The position numbers and the translations under genes are program-made. Below the pieces are notes generated by a model that ran no database searches, had not been told where the DNA came from, and was given only the letters and a program-made list of their open reading frames with translations. Of a DNA stretch of 6,353 bases, positions 1 through 4,976 are shown one piece after another; the stretch's first letter is position 1, and each line of letters begins with the position of its first letter. Where the stretch lies: assembly GCA_031257955.1 (NCBI GenBank), contig JAIRNQ010000130.1, forward strand, positions 1 through 6,353, in the 5' to 3' direction. The stretch is from Deltaproteobacteria bacterium (GTDB lineage: Bacteria; Desulfobacterota; Desulfarculia; Adiutricales; Adiutricaceae).

Positions 1-1
1 T

Positions 2-304
2 GACGATCCCGAGTTCGAAGCCCTAAGCGCAGCCCTGGAAGGGGATTCTGAGGGCGAAACACCGGAAACTGAAGCCATTGGTGACGTTCCCGAGGACGAG
101 GCCCTAAGCGAAGCCCTGAAAGGGGATTCTGAGGGCGAAGTCTCCGAGGCTGGAGCCGTTGGTGACGTTCCCGAGGACTATGCCCCGGAAACTGAAGCCA
201 GTAGTTACGTTTTCGACGATGAATCTCCGGAAACTGAAGCCGCCAGTGACGTTCCCGAGGACGAGGCCCTGAGCGAAGCCCTGGAAGGTGACTCTGAGGA
301 CGAA
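2..304 (+). repeat. Dispersed 57-bp coding repeats (acidic 19-residue unit) with interleaved PETEA repeats
   Basis: A 57-bp unit occurs at 2-58, 83-139 and 248-304. It encodes a 19-residue acidic block beginning D(D/V)PE and ending GDSE(G/D)E, with EALSEAL in the middle. A 15-bp element, CCGGAAACTGAAGCC (PETEA), occurs identically at 62-76, 185-199 and 227-241. All spacings (81, 165, 123 and 42 bp) are multiples of three, so expansion has kept the reading frame. The copies probably continue left of the window. Confidence 0.9.
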
Positions 305-2566
305 GTCCCGGAAGATGGAGCCGTGGGCCAGGCTCAGGGGAGCGAGCCCGGAGAGGGTGAGCCCGAAGGGAGCGAACCCATAGGGAGCGAGCCCGGAGAG
401 GGTGAGCCCGAAGGGAGCGAGCCCGCTGGGGTTGGACCCGTTGGGGCCGAGCCCGGAGGGGGCGAGGAGGCGCAGGAGGGCGAACCGCAAGGGGAGCCGA
501 TTCAGGCGGACGGGGAGAGGACTTTTTTAAGCGAGGATGAACTATTAAGCGATATAGACAGCTTCTTCGGGGAAAGCGAGAGCCTGACTGGGGGAAGCGG
601 CCGAAAATATTACGATGAAGATAGCCTTTTAAGCGACATCGGGGATCTGTTGGATTCCGGCGATTACGAAGATTCGATTAGTTTGGATTTCAGCCAGTCG
701 AGCCGGGAGGCAGTGGGCGAGGAGGCCCCGGATTCGCCTTCGTTCTGGCCGGAGAAGCCGGACGAAGAGACCGAGCTGGGGCAGTTGCGAAAGTTGTTGA
801 TGGAACGGGAGCTGACCCAGCTGTCGTACTTAAGCAACGTTTTTACCGAGCCCGGAAACCACGCCCAGGCCCTGAGCCAAGTCATTACCGAGGCCATACT
901 CTTACGCAGCCGCAAGGACGACAAGCTAAATACCGTCTTGGGCCCGACGGTGGAGAAGATCGTCAGCGCCTCGGTTCGGCGAAACCCCGAAACCTTGGCC
1001 AACAACATCTTCCCGGTCATCGGTCCGGCCATTCGCCGCTCGATTGCCGAGACCTTCACCTCGATGCTCCAAAACTTCAACAGCACGTTGGAGATGAGCC
1101 TATCGCTAAAGGGCTTAAAATGGCGTCTTGAGGCTTTGAGGGTCAGGAAACCCTTTAGTGAAATAGTCATGCTTCACACCCTCCTCTACCACGTAGAGGA
1201 GATTTATCTAATTCACGCCTCATCCGGTATCGTCCTTGACCACTTGGTCTACGAGGGGGGCGAATCCCGGGATTCAGATTTGGTGGCCGGCATGTTCACG
1301 GCCATACAGGACTTCGTCAAAGACAGCTTTTCCGTGGGCCAGGGCGAGAGCTTGGACAATCTGCGCTTCGGCGAGCGGATCATCTTCCTGAGAAGGGCCG
1401 ATCCGGTCTACATGGCCTGCGTGGTCCGCGGCAACCCCCCGGCCTCGCTGTCGCAGGATTTACAGGAAGCCCTGGAATTGGTCGTGGTCGAGTGCGCCGA
1501 GGATCTGGAAAACTTCGACGGCAACACCGAGCCTTTCAAAAAAGGTCGCCACTACTTCACGGATTTCCTGACCGTCCGTTATCAGGACACAACCAAGAAG
1601 TTACCATTTCTAGTAAGGTTTTTGCCATTTTTTGCTATCCTTCTGATAATTGTTGCATTTTTTTCGTCCTATTATTCTAATAAAGACCAGCAAGAATTCT
1701 ATCAGAATTTACAAAGTCTAAATCAAAGGTGGGTGGCGATCCAAGAAAGCAATAAAGCTTCCTACAACCGTCACTTTGAGCGGGCCCTGGATCTTTTGCG
1801 CCAGGAACCGGGGCTGGTGGTCACCCACGTCAGCCAACCCAAGGAGAACTTCAGGGAGGTGGTCGTCCTTAGGGACATCTTGGCCAGGGACCCGGTCGAG
1901 ATTTTGGCCGAGGAAGGGAAGGTCGATCCCTCCAGCTTCGAGGTCATCAGCCGGCCCTACGTCTCGCTGGACGAGGCCATAGTCGACCAGAGATTAAAAA
2001 ACTCCATCGAGCCCTTGCCCACGGTGACCATCGACTTTAACGGACAGACCGGGTTATTGCGGCTGTCGGGGACGGCCCCCCTGGGCTGGATCCTCAATAC
2101 CCGCGATAAGGCGGCTAACATCCCCGGGGTCAGGGAACTGGACGCCTCGGCCTTAAACGATCCCCGGACCATGGAGATGGAAGCCCTGATTAGTGGCATA
2201 AACGGAGTGGTGGTTCACTTTCCCATAAATTCGGACGTGCCCATTCCCGAGGACATGCCGGCCTTGGTTCGGGCCGTGGACAACATCGTGGCCCTGGAGA
2301 AGCTGGCCACCGAAATGCAGATGCACGTAAGCCTTATCATTTACGGCCATGCCGACGCCACCGGCCAGGATAGGCGCAACTTTGAGCTAAGCGAGCAAAG
2401 GACCAAAACCGTGGCCGCCATGCTCTACGCCAAGGGTTCCAGCATTCCCATTTCCAACTACGGGCTGGGCAGCCAGTTTTCGGCCAGGACCGAAAGCGGG
2501 CCTCAGGAGGATCAGGAAAGCCGCAAGATCGAACTACGGGTCCGGGTAACCCAGGACATGTTTTAA
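2..2566 (+). CDS. OmpA-family inner-membrane protein with acidic repeat N-terminus and longin-like domain (5' partial)
   Basis: The frame is open from the left edge (854 residues visible), so a GTG at 323 is internal rather than the start. Residues 1-165 are extremely acidic and built of repeats. Residues about 260-395 are helical and include IGPAIRRSI and GLKWRLEALR, followed by a longin/roadblock-like segment (395-505; EIYLIHASSGIVLDHL, then DLVAGMFTAIQDFVKDSF). One hydrophobic helix lies at 534-558, then a charged helical stalk, a BON-like stretch (673-718; LRLSGTAP, IPGVREL) and an OmpA C-terminal domain (735-852). The OmpA domain keeps the diaminopimelate-contact pair, Asp785 in GHADATG and Arg800 in LSEQR, 15 residues apart as in Acinetobacter OmpA. 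The likely topology is cytoplasmic N-terminus and periplasmic, peptidoglycan-binding C-terminus. No beta-barrel is visible, so it is not a classical OmpA porin. The Ras-like GTPase gene downstream is a plausible partner of the cytoplasmic part (inference). The OmpA assignment is firm; longin-like and BON-like are moderate. Confidence 0.9.
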   Translation, partial: DDPEFEALSAALEGDSEGETPETEAIGDVPEDEALSEALKGDSEGEVSEAGAVGDVPEDYAPETEASSYVFDDESPETEAASDVPEDEALSEALEGDSEDEVPEDGAVGQAQGSEPGEGEPEGSEPIGSEPGEGEPEGSEPAGVGPVGAEPGGGEEAQEGEPQGEPIQADGERTFLSEDELLSDIDSFFGESESLTGGSGRKYYDEDSLLSDIGDLLDSGDYEDSISLDFSQSSREAVGEEAPDSPSFWPEKPDEETELGQLRKLLMERELTQLSYLSNVFTEPGNHAQALSQVITEAILLRSRKDDKLNTVLGPTVEKIVSASVRRNPETLANNIFPVIGPAIRRSIAETFTSMLQNFNSTLEMSLSLKGLKWRLEALRVRKPFSEIVMLHTLLYHVEEIYLIHASSGIVLDHLVYEGGESRDSDLVAGMFTAIQDFVKDSFSVGQGESLDNLRFGERIIFLRRADPVYMACVVRGNPPASLSQDLQEALELVVVECAEDLENFDGNTEPFKKGRHYFTDFLTVRYQDTTKKLPFLVRFLPFFAILLIIVAFFSSYYSNKDQQEFYQNLQSLNQRWVAIQESNKASYNRHFERALDLLRQEPGLVVTHVSQPKENFREVVVLRDILARDPVEILAEEGKVDPSSFEVISRPYVSLDEAIVDQRLKNSIEPLPTVTIDFNGQTGLLRLSGTAPLGWILNTRDKAANIPGVRELDASALNDPRTMEMEALISGINGVVVHFPINSDVPIPEDMPALVRAVDNIVALEKLATEMQMHVSLIIYGHADATGQDRRNFELSEQRTKTVAAMLYAKGSSIPISNYGLGSQFSARTESGPQEDQESRKIELRVRVTQDMF
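338..420 (+). repeat. 45-bp in-frame repeat encoding GSEP/GEGEPEG units
   Basis: A 38-bp block at 338-375 recurs without mismatch at 383-420, an offset of 45 bp or 15 residues. It encodes GSEPGEGEPEGSEP twice. Degenerate continuations (VGAEPGGGE, EGEPQGEP) reach to about 500. This block is Gly/Glu/Pro-rich and distinct from the upstream 19-residue repeats, so the acidic N-terminus was built from at least two repeat types. Confidence 0.9.
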
Positions 2567-2727
2567 ACCCTAAATGCGGGCTTGGCCCAGGATTGGACCA
2601 AGCGGCCCAGGGCGAGGCCCAGTTGGCCCATGTCGGGGTTGTCCGAGGTCCTTTATCCGATGGGACACGTTTTCGGGTTAAACCTTCCCTGAAACTCTGG
2701 ACATTATTAAGTTCCTCGGGTAAAATC

Positions 2728-2751
2728 AAAAACCATCGGGGCCGGTTTTTT
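2728..2751 (+). terminator. Terminator-like hairpin downstream of the OmpA-family gene
   Basis: AAAAACC (2728-2734) pairs with GGTTTTT (2744-2750) around a 9-nt loop, and the right arm ends in a run of six T. The stem is A/T-dominated and part of the T-run lies in the stem, so it is weaker than a textbook intrinsic terminator. It sits 162 bp after the stop codon. The right half (GGGCCGGTTTTTTGG) resembles the units of the array after the cyclase gene. Confidence 0.45.
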
Positions 2752-2865
2752 GGCTTGGCCAGAAACGATGGCTTCCCGCCGGGCCCCGTAGCCCGACGAA
2801 GTTAAGTTTGGAAACCCCAAAGGTGCCCGTTCGCTCGGTTGCCTTAAGGGATGGGCCGTAAGGTC

Positions 2866-2937
2866 GGTAACGGGCCGAGGCCGATAGTGGACCGGGAGGA
2901 TGGTAGCGGGCTGGAGGACGGTAGCGGGCCGATAAAT
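2866..2937 (+). repeat. 18-bp imperfect tandem repeat, four units
   Basis: Units start at 2866, 2884, 2902 and 2920. Units 1, 3 and 4 begin GGTARCGGGCYG; unit 2 (ATAGTGGACCGG) is degenerate. A fainter copy of GGGCCG lies just upstream at 2853-2858. The block sits about 100 bp before the GTPase start. It could be a simple-sequence expansion or a cluster of binding sites; nothing in the sequence decides. Confidence 0.7.
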
Positions 2938-2987
2938 TCGCCCGGACCGGGTTTATTTATATTTTTTGGACCTTTCACCGGGTTCTT

Positions 2988-3003
2988 TTGCCTCAAAAGG
3001 CAA
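2988..3003. promoter_or_regulatory. Perfect 6-bp inverted repeat upstream of the GTPase gene
   Basis: TTGCCT and AGGCAA are exact reverse complements separated by CAAA, ending 30 bp before the chosen start codon. It could be an operator or a hairpin in the 5' leader. A weak promoter reading (TTGCCT as -35, TAGGAT at 3009-3014 as -10, 15-bp spacer) overlaps it but is poor. Confidence 0.35.
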
Positions 3004-3033
3004 CGGGCTAGGATTTCAGCCGGTAAGAAGCTT

Positions 3034-3537
3034 ATGATCAATAAAAAAATATGTATGCTGGGCTCGTTTTCTGTGGGCAAGACAGCCTTAGTCCGGCAAT
3101 ATGTCAGTTCTATATTTTCTGATACCTATCTGTCGACGGTGGGGGTTAAAATAAGCAAAAAAACGGTCGTGGTTAAGGATACAGAGCTTAATTTGCTTCT
3201 TTGGGATATGGAAGGTCAAGACAATTATAGTTTAGTCAATATGTCGTACCTACGCGGTGCCCACGGCCTTTTGTTCGTCGTTGACGGCACCAGGGGCGAA
3301 ACTTTGACCGTGGCCCTGAAACTTAGGGTTGAGTCCATGAAAATCCTGGGATCGGGCATCCCCAGCATCTTCATCATCAATAAATGCGATTTGGAAAGCG
3401 AGTGGGAGATTACCGAAAAGGTCCTCTCTTCCCTGGAGGCCAAAGGGGTCTCGATATTTAAGACCAGCGCCAAGACCGGGCTTAACGTGGAAAAGATTTT
3501 TACCACCCTGGCCGGCGAAATGGTCGAAAAGCCTTAA
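3034..3537 (+). CDS. Stand-alone Ras/Rab-like small GTPase
   Basis: A 167-residue GTPase-fold protein of normal Ras-superfamily length, binding GTP as a cytosolic molecular switch. All five G motifs are visible and nearly in Ras register: P-loop GSFSVGKT (10-17), switch I Thr35 in YLSTVGVKI, WDMEGQ (Asp58, Gly61, Gln62), NKCD (116-119) and TSAK (144-147). Residues 12 and 13 are Phe and Ser where Ras has Gly-Gly. The catalytic Gln equivalent is kept. The C-terminus ends EMVEKP, with no prenylation-type Cys, so membrane contact would need a partner. The longin-like domain of the upstream protein is the obvious candidate, since prokaryotic small GTPases are often encoded near roadblock/longin proteins. 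I chose ATG 3034 because the fold begins immediately (INKKICMLG) and the upstream extension is repeat-derived. The Shine-Dalgarno (AAGAAG) is weak. The first 200 bp are more AT-rich than the rest. Confidence 0.93.
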   Translation: MINKKICMLGSFSVGKTALVRQYVSSIFSDTYLSTVGVKISKKTVVVKDTELNLLLWDMEGQDNYSLVNMSYLRGAHGLLFVVDGTRGETLTVALKLRVESMKILGSGIPSIFIINKCDLESEWEITEKVLSSLEAKGVSIFKTSAKTGLNVEKIFTTLAGEMVEKP

Positions 3538-3546
3538 GGGGTTTTC
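3526..3546 (+). terminator. Weak hairpin overlapping the GTPase stop codon
   Basis: GAAAA (3526-3530) pairs with TTTTC (3542-3546), with a G·G mismatch and a CC/GG core around TTAA that contains the stop codon. No free T-run follows, so termination would be inefficient at best. No better intrinsic terminator is visible between this gene and the cyclase. Confidence 0.25.
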
Positions 3547-3647
3547 CGCCCAGGCAGACGGGACGGGCGCTCCCAGGCCCCTTTTGGGGCGGTCCCTCAG
3601 GCAATGGACTTGGGGGACGGTACTTGGAAGTTCGGCCCCTTTTGGAA

Positions 3648-3665
3648 CGAACGGTTAAACGTTCG
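3648..3665. promoter_or_regulatory. 18-bp near-palindrome, operator-like
   Basis: CGAACG (3648-3653) and CGTTCG (3660-3665) are perfect reverse complements around GTTAAA, which itself pairs at two of its three positions. The symmetry and length fit a dimeric regulator's operator. It lies about 150 bp upstream of the predicted -35 element of the cyclase gene. No regulator gene is visible in the window. Confidence 0.4.
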
Positions 3666-3798
3666 GTCGGGCGGTCGCCGCCGACGCGGGTTCTGGGCTT
3701 GTTTGTGTGACTACCCAAGGGATAAAGTGGGAAGGGGTAGCCGAAAACGCCTTTGTGGCAAACAAAAATTAATCGGAGCCGACTAGTGGATGATTCTC

Positions 3799-3828
3799 TT
3801 GGATTAAAATTCCTTTGTAGCTTAGAAT
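3799..3828 (+). promoter_or_regulatory. Predicted sigma70 promoter for the diguanylate cyclase gene
   Basis: TTGGAT (3799-3804, 4/6 to consensus) and TAGAAT (3823-3828, 5/6) are 18 bp apart in an AT-rich stretch within GC-rich surroundings. Transcription would start near 3835, just before AGGCGG (3840-3845), which could be a ribosome-binding site 9 bp ahead of ATG 3855. This agreement is the main reason for choosing that start. Confidence 0.5.
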
Positions 3829-3854
3829 TCGCCTTACTCAGGCGGATCAAGCCC

Positions 3855-4760
3855 ATGGGTTATGAGTTTTACGGCCAGGTCCCGGCTTTCTATCCCAAGC
3901 TATTCCCCGCCAACGTCGACGGCTCACCGTGCAATACGCCCTGGGAACACTCTTCCATGCTCGAATATTTTCTTCTGGACGCCGAAGAATTTTTCGACCA
4001 GGTGCCTAAGGCCGGGGAAAAGGTCTCCAGTGGCATTTGGCTCGAGCCCAACCCCAAAACCAACGACGAGATGCCGTTGGTGGCCAAAGCCGTTCAGTTG
4101 AAGGATGATCAGCTTATCACCATTCAGGTTATCCAGGAAGAGTACGCCGAAAGGGTGCGGATTTTGCGAAAGGCCAGGATGGAACTGGTTGAGCGCCGCA
4201 AGATTTCCAACGCCCTTAACTCGTTTAAGAAAAAAGCCCTGTTCGATTCTATGACCAAGCTCTACAACCGCGGAAGCTTCATGGAGATTTTGCAGGAGCA
4301 GGTGGATAAATTCGGGGCTTACACGCCCACCATGGCCCTTTTCATTATCGACGTTGATAATTTCAAGACCGTTAACGATACTTTGGGGCATTTGGTCGGG
4401 GATTCGGTATTGGTGCAGGTTTCCGAACTCCTTCGGACCTCGCTTCGCAAAAACGATTATCCGGCCCGCTTCGGCGGCGACGAGTTCACCGTGGTCGCCC
4501 CGGATACCAACATTGACCAGTCGCACAAGCTGGCCGAAAAGCTTAGGCACCGCATCCAAGCCCACGACTTCAACACCGGAGACATCCCGGTGACCATCAG
4601 CGTGGGCTATACCACTTACCGGGCCGGCGAGACCATCGAAAACTACATCCGCCGGGCCGACAAGGCCCTCTATGACGCCAAGCAAATGGGCCGCAACGTC
4701 GTCTGCTTCCGGGATCCCTGGCTCATCGACGACGAGGAGGTGGCCGGCGTCTCCGTCTGA
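3855..4760 (+). CDS. Diguanylate cyclase (GGDEF) with N-terminal PAS-like sensory region
   Basis: A 301-residue soluble protein predicted to condense two GTP into c-di-GMP. Residues 10-96 form a sensor-like region (PAFYPKLFP, PWEHSSMLEYF, SGIWLE, then a PAS-like final strand ITIQVIQEEYAERV). A charged helical linker runs to about 126. The GGDEF domain (130-285) has FDSMTKLYNR at its start, the metal-site motif IIDVDNF, an intact GGDEF at 207-211 and the inhibitory RxxD (RKND, 198-201) exactly five residues before it. It should therefore be active and product-inhibited. No membrane segment is seen. Alternative starts are GTG 3786, with a good GGAG seven bases upstream (324 residues), and TTG 3753. 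I prefer ATG 3855 because a promoter fits between. It follows the GTPase gene on the same strand, and a strong hairpin terminator lies 35 bp after the stop. Confidence 0.92.
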   Translation: MGYEFYGQVPAFYPKLFPANVDGSPCNTPWEHSSMLEYFLLDAEEFFDQVPKAGEKVSSGIWLEPNPKTNDEMPLVAKAVQLKDDQLITIQVIQEEYAERVRILRKARMELVERRKISNALNSFKKKALFDSMTKLYNRGSFMEILQEQVDKFGAYTPTMALFIIDVDNFKTVNDTLGHLVGDSVLVQVSELLRTSLRKNDYPARFGGDEFTVVAPDTNIDQSHKLAEKLRHRIQAHDFNTGDIPVTISVGYTTYRAGETIENYIRRADKALYDAKQMGRNVVCFRDPWLIDDEEVAGVSV

Positions 4761-4794
4761 CCCGCGACTTTCGCCCGCCCCAAAATAACGGACC

Positions 4795-4827
4795 AAACCC
4801 CGACCCGACCCTGGGCCGGGGTTTTTT
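4795..4827 (+). terminator. Strong intrinsic terminator after the cyclase gene
   Basis: AAACCCCG (4795-4802) pairs perfectly with CGGGGTTT (4817-4824). The loop can itself form CCC/GGG, and the T-run covers 4822-4827. It begins 35 bp after the stop codon. It is also the first unit of the tandem array that follows. Confidence 0.8.
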
Positions 4828-4830
4828 ATT

Positions 4831-4863
4831 GGCCCCGACACGACCCTTGGCCGGGGTTTTTTT
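4831..4863 (+). terminator. Terminator hairpin of array unit 2
   Basis: GGCCCCG (4831-4837) pairs with CGGGGTT (4852-4858), including G·T wobbles at the outer end, and is followed by a seven-T run (4857-4863). An alternative short hairpin ACCCT/GGGGT uses the same right arm. Confidence 0.6.
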
Positions 4864-4879
4864 ATTGGCAGTCGACACG

Positions 4880-4899
4880 ACCCTGGGCCGGGGTTTTTT
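4880..4899 (+). terminator. Terminator-like hairpin of array unit 3
   Basis: ACCCT (4880-4884) pairs with GGGGT (4890-4894, last pair T·G) around GGGCC, followed by TTTTTT. The longer outer stem of units 1 and 2 is missing because the linker reads GGCAGT instead of GGCCCC. Confidence 0.45.
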
Positions 4900-4915
4900 A
4901 TTGGCAGTCGACCCG

Positions 4916-4938
4916 ACCCTTGGCCGGGGTAATTTTTT
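4916..4938 (+). terminator. Degenerate terminator-like hairpin of array unit 4
   Basis: ACCCT (4916-4920) pairs with GGGGT (4926-4930). The T-run (4933-4938) is set off from the stem by AA, which should weaken it. Confidence 0.35.
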
Positions 4939-4976
4939 GGCCCCGACCCGACCCTGGGCCGGGGTGGGGCCAGGCC

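Larger units (their letters stand above)
2567..3033. other. 467-bp intergenic region without a convincing gene
   Basis: The only open frames here are short, GC-rich and low in complexity. One in-frame extension of the GTPase from an ATG at 2851 would translate an 18-bp tandem repeat (GSGLED-like), so I reject it as coding. The region holds a terminator-like hairpin (2728-2751), the 18-bp repeat (2866-2937), an AT-rich patch (2951-2967) with an isolated TATATT at 2958-2963 that lacks a good -35, and an inverted repeat (2988-3003). The promoter of the GTPase gene is probably in the last 100 bp but cannot be fixed by eye. Confidence 0.7.
3538..3854. other. 317-bp intergenic region before the cyclase gene
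   Basis: No convincing gene. It contains short GC-rich inverted repeats (GCCCC-TTTT-GGGGC at 3577-3590; GGCGG-TCG-CCGCC at 3670-3682), a 12-bp direct repeat GGCCCCTTTTGG (3576-3587 and 3634-3645), a near-palindrome (3648-3665) and a probable promoter (3799-3828). Neither GC hairpin is followed by a T-run. If translation began at GTG 3786, the last 69 bp would be coding (VDDSLGLKF), but their base composition is unlike the rest of the gene. Confidence 0.6.
4801..4970 (+). repeat. Tandem array of five 35-37 bp terminator-containing units
   Basis: Units begin with CGAC at 4801, 4836, 4873, 4909 and 4944. The core is CGAC(C/A)CGACCCT, then GGGCC or TGGCC, then GGGGT and a T-run. Each can fold ACCCT against GGGGT. 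The fifth unit has lost the T-run and merges into the 3' flank of recG. CTGGG and CTTGG strictly alternate from unit to unit (G,T,G,T,G). The linkers are GGCCCC or GGCAGT. Unit spacings are not multiples of three, so this is not protein-coding. Confidence 0.88.

Noticed and set aside
104..490. 128-residue minus-strand frame with SGLAPFG-type repeats
   Set aside because: It is the antisense image of the acidic repeats in the plus-strand gene; its repeat pattern follows directly from that and it has no recognisable domain.
2567..2640. Short minus-strand frame ending QSWAKPAFRV as a possible gene remnant
   Set aside because: Only about 22 residues from its ATG, with a stop codon shortly upstream and no recognisable similarity.
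2733..2771. Alternative pairing CCATCG/CGATGG that could compete with the 2728-2751 hairpin as an attenuator
   Set aside because: Only six pairs over a 27-nt loop, no leader peptide and no gene immediately downstream.
2851..3033. N-terminal extension of the GTPase from ATG 2851
   Set aside because: It would translate an 18-bp tandem repeat and a leader hairpin, and the GTPase fold is already complete from 3034.
3924..4841. 305-residue minus-strand frame opposite the cyclase
   Set aside because: It overlaps a gene with unmistakable GGDEF motifs and extends into the terminator array; long antisense frames are expected from GC-biased third positions.
4801..4970. CRISPR array
   Set aside because: Units are contiguous with 35-37 bp periodicity, no unique spacers of constant length and no cas genes; the hairpin plus T-run structure explains them better.
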